A stretch of DNA of 53,325 bases. Origin: Selaginella moellendorffii. Its lineage: Eukaryota; Streptophyta; Lycopodiopsida; Selaginellales; Selaginellaceae. Below the pieces are notes generated by a model. The model was not told the DNA's origin and did not search any database. It saw only the letters and a program-made list of their open reading frames with translations. Shown piece after piece: positions 1-9,662 of the stretch. Every line of letters begins with the position of its first letter. Position 1 is the stretch's first letter. Where the stretch lies: positions 220,226-273,550 of the forward strand of contig NW_003314335.1 in assembly GCF_000143415.4 (NCBI RefSeq), read 5' to 3'. The translations under genes and the position numbers were made by a program.

Positions 1-3000
1 GGGAAGATCAACAGGAGATTCTTATGACTTCCACTATGCAACACGAGGGGTTTGGAATTAGATGACCTTCCACCCCACTAGAAATATAGTTTTCTTTTGG
101 ATACATGATCTTTCGTTTGCATTTTACAATTGGTGATGAGGGAGTGTAATGTCTAGAAACACTGAGCCAATATTATAGACATTTCGCCAAGGGACAATGA
201 CAAGCACTTACAGGGAAAGGGAGATTGAAGTCTTGTCACGCTGCAAATCCTTTTTGCTCCAATCTTCTGTTGTTGACATGCCTTTGCTACCAGATCAAAA
301 TGCCCAATATGGGTACGTGTTCGTGAGTGTAGAAGGCTTTGGGTCCCAGATAAAAGGATCGAACTTTGCATCAAGTAAACAGGGCCGAAATATCGAGTAT
401 TTTATACGAGAAATAGTATATAAAAGTGTGGCAATTCGCAACAGATAAGATTCTTGCAACACTTGTGAGCCCAGTCCCGACGGAACTGGAACAGCTCTTT
501 CGGGCTTTGCAGCCTGGAATGTGGATCGTTCACCCGAGCTTTTCTTCGCTTTTCGTATTAAATATACTTTTGAGTTGTTCATACTTGTCGTCTCGCCTGT
601 CTTTGTGAACTGGTTAAACAATTAGAAGATGTGCTATCGTAAAACATGCAAACAATTGTGGGAGGTGTTCCTTTTTTGTTTACTTTGCTTTTTTTCGTGG
701 AGTGTGTGGGGGTGGGGTCGTCTTGCTCTTGTGTCCAAGTACACGAAGTTGCATTGATGGGAAAGTATAAGATATTTAATCTTTGCTTGGGGCTTTTAAC
801 ATTTAGAAGTTGGCGAATCGCTTTGTGCAAGATTCGACTTCTCTCGCCCTCTCGATCGCATGACAAGGAGGTTTTAAGTTTAAATCCAGGACACCCACGG
901 GTCGCCACCGCCTCCACCACGTTTGGGAAAACAAATCAAGCTCTCTATTCAAAGGAAGATTCTTCCTCTAGAGCTTGATTTGAAGTAAAACAATGGCCCC
1001 CAACCCCACAATCCCCACCATGCTGATTGAATCATTCCTCTTGTCTTGCACTGCAGCATGTACCACTAGCAACAACAGCACAAAAACAACTGATATGGAA
1101 ACTGGAATCAAAATGACAACTGACATTATGGTCTTGGTCATGCATGTTCAACAGAAGCTTAGTGATTTTGTTCCGAGTGATTAGCTTTCATTAGATTGAG
1201 AAATGAGCTACATTATGAAGGGTGGTTTTCAACACCCTCTTGGGTATGGTATGGTACACACCATCAGTGTGTGGAAGCTATTACCTAGTACTAGGTAGGC
1301 CTACCTTGATGTTCATGCAAAGGTATAGGAAAATAAAAAATAATTGAATAAAGAAAATTAAGCCGGCTAGAAGCATTAAGAAACAACAGCTGCTCTTCCC
1401 CACAAAACAGTCACAGTCAGTCAGGAAAGATAGTTTGAGTGTTGTTAGGACTTGGTGTCTGATCCTACTTTATTAAGCACTGATTTTAATTTCCTGGGTT
1501 CTTAAGAAGCTCGCTAGTACATATAGGTAAGGGTGGCAGAACTGCCTGGCACATTTGCCTGCCACACTACTGACCACTGTGCTCCATGACTGTACTGTAC
1601 TGAAGGCACTGCACTGCCTGCTGTCCAATTTTAACATGGATTTGATTGAGACAACCCAATTTCTCCTCCATCCACTTCACTTCTTTTTCTTTGTCCACCT
1701 CTGTTGAAAAGTTTTAGGTCATTCTCGCTGGCTTTGCTTGGTTGCTGCACTCTGCTGCACTCTGCAACTGGAACTGCAACTGCATTGCCTTCCCTTAGAT
1801 CTCCATCCATCATAGCATACACATGCAAGCCTCTCACATATACATGCATTATAAAATACAGTTGAGTACTTCCAGCAAGTTCAGGGGAAAGGCAGTGTAT
1901 TCTTTTGAATTCTACTTGATTATTTCTTAAAGATGGCAAACGAGTACAACGAAATTCACTATTGTATTGCTGTCATAAAAATTAAGCTATGCCATGAAAA
2001 CCAAGAAAACCATGTGGGCCGACTTAATGATCGTAGCCGTATACGAGTAGCCATCTAGGTGTATATGGACTGCTCGTATGTGCCACAATAGATCGTATTG
2101 AAGTGCGGTCAAAGCAAGTAAATCTAAGGGAAAACCCCTCCCCGCACTCGTAGCGTTTACCATATTTACTTTCCTGTCTATGTATAGCTACAGTATACAA
2201 AAGTATGATCGGGGACTCGGCACGAGCGGTGATTACGTCACATTTGCTAAAATCGAACACCTCTTAATCCCGGGCATTATGTTTGACAAAGATCTTATGT
2301 CACGCAATTCCTCACAATCTTCACAAAGTTGACGCCGTCTCGATTACATTTTTTCGCTTCTTTTCGTAAAGCTCTTGAGTTCCCAAGGGCCATAGCCTCT
2401 AATGATGGTGTAGTTCTATGACTATCTATCTGTCTATCTTGTTGATCTCATTGGTCATAGCTCGCTCTTCTTTTGAGACGTTTTTATTTTGCGCTCTCGT
2501 CCGTCCCGTGCTTGTTTGTTTGTGTGGGTATGTGTGTTGAGGGGAAGAACAACAAAAGTTTCACGGAAACCCGAGTCAGGTTTCCCACAGCATCATTTTG
2601 CTTCAGCTGCCTGCTGATACCATGCTGATGCAATCCATCAATCACTCCAGAGAGGAGACGCCTTCAATTCTCTCAGACTTGAGTTCAGACTCACACACAC
2701 ACACACACACACACACAACTCACCCACACAGATGCAAGAAATTATATGCCAACCAAAGAGAGACCAAACCTCAAACAAGCAGCAAATCAACAAGAAAGAT
2801 CTCTCCCTCTGAAGGCACAGACAAGACACTGGAACTGGGTACCAAAAAGGAGTACCCATCTCCCCATGCCCTTCTATTTGATATTTTTTTTATTCTGCCA
2901 TTGCACCAGGCCGTCTGCCTGGTGAGGTGATTCTTCTGCAGAAGTTGGAACTGAACCAATTTGATGATGGCTTTTCTTTTTGGGCTTGCTAAGTTGCAGC

Positions 3001-3798
3001 CAACTTTGGCTGCATTCATGCACATATATGTGTGCTCCCCTGTTCTTGGGCCATACTGCCAGGTGCCAGCCCAAGTGGAACAGATCTTGACATAGTGAGG
3101 TTGTAAAAGTACAGCGCTGTACTCAGGAGTGTTGCCTTTCGTTCCTGTTTTTGACCCGCACAAAACCTGCTGGTTTTCATCTCACAACATGCTTTGGCTG
3201 GTGTTACGTTGATTGATTGAAGCATTTTACCGGAAACGGCGTGTCGCGTACCTTTTCAAAGCAAGTTCTTTGGATTGGAACTGTTGATGGAATTTTTTAC
3301 AGCCCCTCCCCACTAGATATAAGGCGAGACGTGAGCATGACCGCAACCTATCTCTCTGCAATCCACAGCATGACAACGCAAACTCATTAACAAAGTAAAC
3401 GATTTCCAGAGAATCAAGCAGCTGCAGGAGAGCGCACGATCCTTATATCCACAATCAGAGTTCAACATGTGATTCAATGCTTTTTCTCGGCAAGGGACGA
3501 ATGAGCTAGAAAACAAGCAGGCATGCCGGGGGAGACGAACGAAAAATAGAAACGGGGTGCTATGGTAGCAATCCCGCTCCATGATCCGGTATCTCAGTCT
3601 TAAAGCAAATAAAACAAAACCAGTGCAAGAAGAAAAAACGGAGAGGATTGTCTACCTTACCAATCAAACCTGATAAATGAAGCCCGAAGTGGTAGAAGTA
3701 ACTAGAGGCAACGAACATGTTTGGCACTTCCTAACGTTGTGGACGATTTACTGATGAGCAAGCTGATGTTGTTATGATTCTGTCGATTCTGTCGATTT
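1..3798. other. No supportable gene; intergenic DNA
   Basis: Short open frames occur on both strands, but none has a recognisable domain and I could not join any into a phase-consistent spliced model. The stretch is of mixed composition. It carries a CA dinucleotide run near 2692-2718, a short stem with 13-base arms (932-944 and 970-982), and a stretch rich in short CTGCC/CACTGC words around 1535-1625. It could hold UTRs or a non-coding transcript; I see nothing decisive. Confidence 0.5.
2692..2718. repeat. CA dinucleotide microsatellite
   Basis: An uninterrupted run of alternating C and A, about 13 repeats. It is probably length-polymorphic. No gene covers it. Confidence 0.9.
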
Positions 3799-4794
3799 TT
3801 AACTCCTTTTATGATGGTACATGGATGCGCGCAGAGCTTGAATATCCTTAGCTGTTCCTGCGAGGACGTTGTCCACGTACAGGCATATGGCTGCGAGGCT
3901 GTCAGTTAACAAGTCGGTTGACGCGTAAGTCCAAAGCCAGATTAAAAGCGATCTTAAAAAAATGAATACCTCGGTGTGCCGAAAGGAAGCCACAGCATCT
4001 GGAACTGGAAGTGGAGCTTTTGCGATCTGGGAATCAACAACCATCAAAGAAAGGAAGGCACGAATATATGAAAGCGAGCTGCAAGAGAGTGGCACTTCAC
4101 CTTAGAAGATTGGAAATCCAAAACAATGACAGGAAAAGACCGGCCATCATCGATGCCACGAGCAAATGCCGATGCCACTTTGCTGACGATAAGACACCCA
4201 CCACAATGGCAATACAGGTCATTGCTTCAGCCAAGTCTGCCAGCAGCAAGGAGGAAAAGCTTGCCAAAAATGAATAAACAAAAAGCGAGCAATCGATTTG
4301 AGCTTACCCCCACAAACGATCTGACGTGAGTTTAATGTCCCAGAGAACACAGCGTGGTACTTCTGGAGAGAGTCATGGGGTCATGGACGTCAAAACAAGA
4401 ACAGAAAAAAAAACACAGAAGAAGAAAAAAAAACGAGTAAGTTTTCACTTACAGTGCTCCATGGATCTACGGCCTGTTGGTGGGCCGAGTAAAAGAAGAA
4501 TAAAGCACACGTAGCTGCAAAGGCTGCAAAAATCCCCTGGAACAAAAAGTTTATTAAGTGTCATAGCATTCGACGAGCCAAAGAGAGAAGGAAAAAAGGA
4601 GGACAAGCGTACCCGCCACAGCGCGTTTTGATATTTGTCTCGCTTCTCAAAAGAGTCCACTAGAGCTTCTTGTTCTAGAACAATCTCACACTGGAAAAAG
4701 CCTCACTTTTACGAGCTACACGTACCCTGTGTGTCGAGGATTTGAGAATCTGGAGCGTCCTGGCGAGCCGTGGGTAGCGCATCGCCAGCGCCAT
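3799..4794 (-). CDS. Plant-type small multi-pass membrane protein (unknown function), 7 exons
   Basis: Minus-strand exons, in transcript order: 4794-4726, 4690-4613, 4536-4453, 4362-4308, 4236-4101, 4026-3970, 3898-3799. The junctions are GT-AG with matching phases, and the joined frame of 579 nt encodes 192 aa ending in TAA. The N-terminus is short and basic (MALAMRYPRLARTLQ), followed by CEIVLEQEALVDSFEKRD. Hydrophobic spans lie near residues 50-67, 99-114, 118-137 and 147-168, the last containing WLPFG and CLYVDNVL. The overall plan resembles an uncharacterised plant transmembrane family that I recall with the same 'CE..L.QEALVDSF' and 'WLPFG...CLYVD' blocks; the function is not known to me. 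The start was chosen because only this ATG gives the phase needed for exon 2. The gene is head-to-head with the coiled-coil gene at 5062, with 267 bp between start codons. Confidence 0.75.
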
Positions 4795-5061
4795 CGTTGC
4801 TCCATCGCCATCGCCTCCACGACATTTTCAAACCCTAGAACGAAGAATAATAAAGGAATAAGAGATCTCGGAAGGACGAAAATCTCCTGGAAGCGACGCG
4901 CTCTAGATCGAGCAAGGATCTGATTCTAGAACAAGGAGATTTACGTGGATGGCCATCGCTCATCGGCTAGAAGACGTTCTAGAACCCTACCCCAGAACAG
5001 GGGCAAGAAGAGCGGGAATTTTAAATTTTGGGGTTTTTTCGGGAGTTTTTTCTTGGTGGCT
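4795..5061. promoter_or_regulatory. Divergent promoter with telo-box
   Basis: These 267 bp separate the start codons of the minus-strand membrane-protein gene and the plus-strand coiled-coil gene, so both transcripts must start here or overlap. A telo-box (AAACCCTA) lies at 4830-4837, next to the minus-strand start. An in-frame upstream ATG at 4945 could extend the plus-strand protein by 39 residues, which would shrink the promoter. Confidence 0.5.
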
Positions 5062-6518
5062 ATGGCGCTGGCGAGCTCCGAGGCCTGGAAGACGCGCGCT
5101 CGCTTGGATTTTGAGGATATCCCTGATTGCTCATCGCATTCGAAGCCGCGCGTCTCTAGCGAGGCGAGGGAAATGTTCGAGGTCGATCAGCACCAAGAAG
5201 TTGAGGTAAGAAATCGTCCATACGCTTGATTTTGACAATGCCGCTTTAGAAATCGTTGGCACGGAGGTTTCTTACTGATTTGGCGAAAGGAGGGTTCGAC
5301 TCTGGTGCTTCTTTCGGTATGGATCTTTTCTCTCTTTTCTTATGGAGCCTCCGATCGAATAAATTTTTATTAGAAAGCTTACAATCGGAGGTGATGGGCA
5401 TGAACAACGGGAATGGCTCGACTATCAGTGAGATCAAGAATTTGATACAAACGATCACCAGAGGTTTTTTCTTTGCATTCCTCTTTTTTTTATGGTTTTT
5501 TTCATAGACCAACTCTTACACACATGTGTAGATGCGAAGGCCATGGAGACACTTCTGAGCTCTACAGAAAACTCCCTCGATAGTTGCGAACTCAATGTAA
5601 GAAAAAAATACTCTACTTGTCTCGAATTCATGCGTGTTTTCCAGATGAAAGACTACAAAAATAATCGGCTGCTCGGGGTAAAGAAATTTCAATCTTATGG
5701 CTGAACTTTTCAATCGAGTCTTCCAGGACGCAGTCACGTACAGCTCTAAGTATGAACTGGAGAAGATGATGCTCAAGGATAGCATTGAAGATTGCCGTTC
5801 TGAGGTGAAGCAGGCGCTAGTTTTATTTTTTCTTCTTTGCTCAATCGTGGTTTCTTTCTTTCTTCTTTATTTTTCTAAGGGTCTTCGGCTGGCAGAACAA
5901 ATCGAGATGAAGCGGAGAGAACTCAAGCACCTTGAAAACGTAGCTAAGCTCAAGGACAGGTCCGTTTATACATTTTCCTACATGTGTTTTCTTCTTTTTA
6001 TGTTTCTATCATTTGTGATCACAGCTATCTGCAGGACAACAAAATTCTCGAGGCTTTGAAAGGCGTATTAGTGCTTGGCATCTCTAGCGGGCACATAAGT
6101 CTCCAGCTTCGGACGTACCTGCCAGATTCAAGCAACGAGTCCTTCAAACTGAGAGACGACGCTAAGAAAATACCCGACTGCGCGATCCACGAACTCAATA
6201 TCGTCTTCAACGCAGCAACGCTCTCCATTGCGGAAGCCGAGGTAAAACCCGAGCTTTTCAACTTCTCTGACATGCTTTTTCTTGCTTTTGCAGCTCAAAC
6301 CCAAGGATGTGGAGATCAGTGAAATCGTCTCGGCTGTGCAAGAAGATGGGTACGTAGTAGTAGTAGTAGTAGCAAGCTTCTTAGAATTCATGAAAATGGA
6401 TCACTCTTTTGACAGGGATTTCTTCGAGAAGGTGGCTTTCATCGTGAAAGAAGTCCAGAATCGTATTCGCTGGAGAAAGAGTGCGTCGTCGCGATATCAC
6501 AGTCGTAACAGAAGGTAG
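5062..6518 (+). CDS. Coiled-coil protein with C-terminal globular domain, 10 exons; unrecognised
   Basis: Exons: 5062-5205, 5250-5316, 5374-5463, 5532-5596, 5645-5677, 5727-5804, 5880-5959, 6025-6241, 6294-6349, 6416-6518. All introns are GT-AG and short (44-75 bp). The frame closes at 310 aa. Residues about 75-190 are Lys/Glu/Leu-rich with heptad-like spacing (for example EQIEMKRRELKHLENVAKL), suggesting a long coiled coil. Residues about 190-310 look like a compact alpha/beta domain ending in a long helix (FFEKVAFIVKEVQNRIRWRK). A coiled coil followed by a small terminal fold recalls kinetochore RWD proteins (Spc24/Spc25/KNL1 type), but I see no diagnostic motif, so this is only a suggestion. 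The start at 5062 begins MALASSEAWK; an in-frame ATG at 4945 would give 349 aa. A GTA-repeat run sits in the last intron (about 6353-6371). Confidence 0.75.
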
Positions 6519-6655
6519 CCTAGATTTCTAGGATGAGAACCATAGTAACTACATACTAGCTATCAAAATTTTCATTTCTTCCAAAGGTTTGTCCACTCGA
6601 GAGAAAATGCTGTACAAGTGTCTCGTGACCTAGCTTAGTCTAGGGATGTGGCTCC

Positions 6656-7857
6656 ATGGCCATGGCGCATCGACTGGCGCGCTTGACGATTCGAGGTAAG
6701 ATCGTCTCCACTCTCCCGGATTATGGAAGTAGTGGCTCCTGGTTTTCCAGAATTCGTCGCGAATCCTCGCCGCAATGCGGGTTTTTCTCCAGGAAATATT
6801 TCTTCCAGGAGCTGCCGCTGGATTCACTCGACTCGCTTCGTGAGATCCAGCGTTGTGTCATCGATTGGCGCTCGTGATCCAGAGGCAAGCTATGAGACGA
6901 TCACTGCCGAGGTCGTGGAGAGCAAGAGCGTGGGTCTCTTGATGCTCAACAGGCCCCAGGTTCTCAATGCTCTCTCCGAGGTTTGCATGAGAGAGGTTGT
7001 CGCGGCCTTGAAAGGATTCGATGCCCTGCCAGAGGTAAGAAAGAATTTTTGCAAGAACTGAGTGGAAAAAATTTCTTCGCAGGTTGGAGCGATTGTCATC
7101 TCCGGTAAAGGCAAAGCGTTCGCTGCCGGCGTGGACATCAAAGAGCTCAAGAACAAGACTATGGTGGATTTATTTGTGAATCCTGTTCTTGATCAGTGGA
7201 ACCAAGTTTCCAGGATTCGAAAGCCACTCATCGCTGCAGTGAACGGGTAAGCGATCATACCTTTGTGCTCGCCAAAAGTAGAATTATTTTCGTATGCTCT
7301 ACCTTCCAGATATGCTCTTGGTGGTGGCTGCGAGCTTGCAATGATGTGCGATATCATCCTGGTCGGCGAGAAGGCCGTGTTTGGGCAGCCAGAGATTAAA
7401 ATCGGGACGATCCCAGGCATGGGCGGAACCCAGCGCTTGATCCGAGAGGTCGGCAAGTCGCGAGCAATGGAGATGATACTCACGGGAGAGCGCTTCATGG
7501 ATGCCAAAGAAGCGTGCCAACGAGGTCTAGCCAGCCGACTGGTTAGTGAAGTTCTTCCTTCTTCTGGAGTTTTAGATCGAAGGATCTCTAAATTCTGGTT
7601 CTGTGGAGTCGCAGATCGAAGGAACAAACGAGGAGCTCGTCGCCGAGGCAGTGGCGATGGCCAAGAACATCTCGGGCATGTCACGCCCAGCGGTGATCAT
7701 GGCCAAAGCGGCTGTGAATGCCGCGTATGAGAGCCATCTCGAGGAAGGCGTCAAGAGAGAGCAGGCGTTTTTTGGAGCAACGTTTGGCTTGGAAGATCGC
7801 AGCGAAGGAATGGCTGCTTTCATCGAGAAAAGGAAGCCAAACTTCCAAAACAAATAG
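6656..7857 (+). CDS. ECH: Mitochondrial enoyl-CoA hydratase (crotonase), 5 exons
   Basis: Exons 6656-6695, 6751-7034, 7083-7246, 7310-7541 and 7615-7857 join in phase to 320 aa. The N-terminus (about 50 residues, rich in Arg/Ser, with few acidic residues) is a mitochondrial targeting peptide. The crotonase core follows: oxyanion loop [13 protein letters not shown] (about 118-130), then [15 protein letters not shown] with Glu171, and [20 protein letters not shown] with Glu191. Their 20-residue spacing matches the two catalytic glutamates (E144/E164) of rat mitochondrial crotonase. The C-terminus [12 protein letters not shown] is typical. By family, it hydrates short-chain trans-2-enoyl-CoA in beta-oxidation or branched amino-acid breakdown in the matrix. 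The length is close to the usual ~290 aa plus transit peptide. It is followed after only 79 bp by the bTHXm gene on the same strand. Confidence 0.95.
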
Positions 7858-7910
7858 CTTAGTTGATCATAGAATATACCTTATTTGAAAAATAATATTC
7901 GAAAAGCTTA

Positions 7911-7936
7911 GGTTTAGGGCTAGGGTTTATCACGCC
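7911..7936 (+). promoter_or_regulatory. Telo-box upstream of bTHXm
   Basis: TAGGGTTT lies at 7921-7928, eight bases before the ATG, preceded by a related GGTTTAGGG. In plants such telo-boxes are common in promoters or 5' leaders of translation-apparatus genes, which fits the ribosomal protein encoded next. Activity here is inferred. Confidence 0.5.
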
Positions 7937-8317
7937 ATGTCTCTCGCGAAGATCACGCGTCTCCTCCTTCCCAGGTTTTCGGATCCAGCGGCGACGGTGG
8001 CAGCAGCGGTAGCGTCCTTCGATCGGCGGCATTCTTTGTTGGCATCGATCGTTTCGGTTTCACGGATGCAGCAGGTACCGGCCCCAAATTTCGAGCAGCG
8101 GCTGCCAGGGGTAGTCCGCGATCTCGTTCCTCTCGACGAGGAGGGAGGAGGGATTCTCGAGTGTGGGCGCGGGGACAGGAGGACCAAACGGGGCAAGATT
8201 TCCAGAGGATCGTTTGGGAAATGCCGGCGCAATACCAAGAACGCGCTGCGGCGGCTTAGAGAGAAATGGGAGCTTCCCAAAGGAGCTCCTCTCCCAGCCC
8301 CGCACGAAATAGCTTAG
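7937..8317 (+). CDS. bTHXm: Mitochondrial small-subunit ribosomal protein bTHXm (S31)
   Basis: A single exon of 126 aa. Residues 1-45 are hydrophobic and basic (MSLAKITRLLLPRF), as expected for a mitochondrial presequence. The diagnostic block is at residues 76-102: CGRGDRRTKRGKISRGSFGK, which matches the bacterial Thx peptide pattern GKGDRRT.RGKI.RG.(Y/F)GK. The tail (LREKWELPKGAPLPAPHEIA) resembles plant mitochondrial S31 proteins, which end in a similar proline-rich peptide. By family, this small basic protein sits in the head of the mitoribosomal 30S-like subunit. The start is the first ATG after a telo-box. The plastid homologue (PSRP4) is the alternative, but the C-terminal tail favours mitochondria. 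Confidence 0.9.
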   Translation: MSLAKITRLLLPRFSDPAATVAAAVASFDRRHSLLASIVSVSRMQQVPAPNFEQRLPGVVRDLVPLDEEGGGILECGRGDRRTKRGKISRGSFGKCRRNTKNALRRLREKWELPKGAPLPAPHEIA

Positions 8318-8543
8318 CTTTCTAGTGGAAAGTTTCTCTGGTGGCTAGAATAAGAAGACCAAGGATTCCAACTTCCAAGTGTTCTATACTTCCAACAAGT
8401 GTCCTATACTCTCATTAAAACACACTACATGCTTTTCCGCAAATGGGCAACACCTCGATCATTGAAACAATTGCCCAGTTTGCATCTCTCACAACTAGTT
8501 ATTAATACTTGCGAAACTTAGCTTGGCTTGAAATGCACGACTC
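8318..8543. other. Short convergent intergenic spacer
   Basis: This 226-bp spacer lies between the stop of bTHXm (+) and the stop of the RanBP2 zinc-finger gene (-). It should hold both 3' UTRs. No structure was recognised. Confidence 0.5.
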
Positions 8544-9573
8544 CTACGCGGTAGAGGCTGGAACATCGCAAAATCAAGGCACTCGAAAACCAAAAGAACA
8601 CAAGAAACGTACCAGAAGTCTTTGGAGCATTGCACTTGAAGCACTCGGTACGACTGGCAAAGTTGTGCTCGCTGCAGCTACACACAAACAGAAGCATGAC
8701 GACGTAAGAACTTGGCTTGCAAGAAACTTAAGAGCACAAGAACGAAACCAAGAAGAGTAGAAAAGTTAGAGCTCGGGAACACTTCAATCAAAGCTTCTAA
8801 CAAGTTAGAACGGTGAGAACATTTAGCAAGAAGAGCAATACAACTAAGAACTTGAATCGAGTAGAATAACACAGAACAAACTAAGAACTTGCAAAGAAAC
8901 TCAGGAGCGCAAGAACAAAACCAGGAAGAGTACCAGGAAGAACTTAAACCAAAGCTTCTCACAAGTTAGAACAGTGAGATCATTCAGAAGAACAAAACCA
9001 GGAAGAGTAGCTTAGAAACCAGGAAGAAATTAAACCAAAGCTTCTAACAGCAGCAAGAAGAGTAATAGAGAAGCTAGAACTAAGAACATAGAATCGAGTA
9101 GAACCAAACCTCTAGACAAGAACCAAGAAAATCTCAACTTACCCAGTGCAAGTCCAGTCACCCATCCTCCATCCGGGCCTCCCATCCATGGACGCATTGT
9201 TCTCCACTTTCTCATTGCCACACTTGAAGCAAGTGCCACGGCTAGCAAAGTTGTGGGTATTGCAGGACGGGCAAAACCAGTCGCCGGGCTTGACATCCGC
9301 GCCGCCCCAGCCCCGATCAGCGCCCATGCTCATCGATCCACCGCCGCCGCCGCCGCCTCCCACCGGGCGAGGGTTCCCACAGCGCTGGCACGAATCGCGC
9401 CTGCTGAAGTTGAGATGGAAGCACGTCGCGCAGTCCCAATCCCCGGGCTTCTTCCCCAAATCAAAATCGGAGGAGTACCATGCCTTGCCCCCACCTGTGA
9501 GCGCCGCGCGAAGCCGCGTGAAGATCGTGCCCGCCGCCGGGGCAAGGAGACGATTCCTGGCAGCGCCCAGCAT
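8544..9573 (-). CDS. RanBP2-type zinc-finger protein, three fingers, 3 exons
   Basis: Minus-strand exons 9573-9143, 8677-8613 and 8557-8544 join in phase to 169 aa. Three RanBP2/NZF fingers of the W-x-C-x2-C...N...C-x2-C type are seen: GDWDCATC...CQRCG (44-66), GDWFCPSC...CFKCG (97-119) and GDWTCTGC...CFKCN (138-160). The intron splits finger 3 after Gly144. A run of eight Gly links fingers 1 and 2. The first ~40 residues (MLGAARNRLLAPAAGTIFTR) are basic and could target an organelle. Fingers of this class usually bind single-stranded RNA; the layout resembles Arabidopsis three-finger RanBP2/NZF proteins. The last exon codes only for ASTA-stop and rests on splice signals alone; without that last splice, about 30 hydrophobic residues would be added. 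The first intron is unusually long (465 bp) and full of repeats. The gene shares a promoter with the PPR gene. Confidence 0.85.
8721..9080. repeat. Imperfect tandem repeat inside a zinc-finger gene intron
   Basis: Two copies of a ~172-bp unit begin at 8721 and 8893. Each starts AAGAAACT and later contains CAAAGCTTCT and ACAAGTTAGAAC. Shorter sub-units built on AACAAAACCAGGAAGAG recur at about 8914 and 8991. The array fills most of the 465-bp first intron, which is long compared with neighbouring introns. Confidence 0.75.
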
Positions 9574-9662
9574 TTTCCTCTCTTCTCTCTCGAGCCCAAA
9601 AACCCTAGGGCCGCCGGTTTAGGGTGTAGGGTTTTGGGTTTAAGCTTTAACGGCTCCACAAG
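9574..9662. promoter_or_regulatory. Divergent promoter with telo-boxes and adjacent G-box
   Basis: Only 89 bp separate the ATG of the zinc-finger gene (-) from the first ATG of the PPR gene (+). A telo-box TAGGGTTT is at 9627-9634 and related AACCCTAGGG at 9601-9610. A perfect 10-bp G-box palindrome, GCCACGTGGC, lies at 9668-9677, just inside the annotated PPR start. This suggests the true PPR start may be the Met at 9708, with the G-box in the promoter. Confidence 0.55.

Noticed and set aside
197-608. Two overlapping plus-strand frames (83 and 60 codons) that might be a small gene
   Set aside because: No domain, no phase-consistent junctions between them and no conserved-looking composition.
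820-900. tRNA-like segment (GTTTAAATCC) as a tRNA gene or SINE
   Set aside because: The B-box match is poor, and no cloverleaf or A-box could be drawn.
932-982. Short stem with 13-base arms as a microRNA precursor
   Set aside because: The arms are short, the loop is complex and no known microRNA sequence was recognised.
3799-4095. Continuous 98-codon minus-strand frame as a single-exon gene
   Set aside because: It reads through two introns. The spliced frame gives WLPFG...CLYVDNVL continuous with upstream exons, which fits much better.
8509-8760. An 83-codon plus-strand frame
   Set aside because: It is the antisense of the zinc-finger gene's exon 2, its intron and its 3' end.
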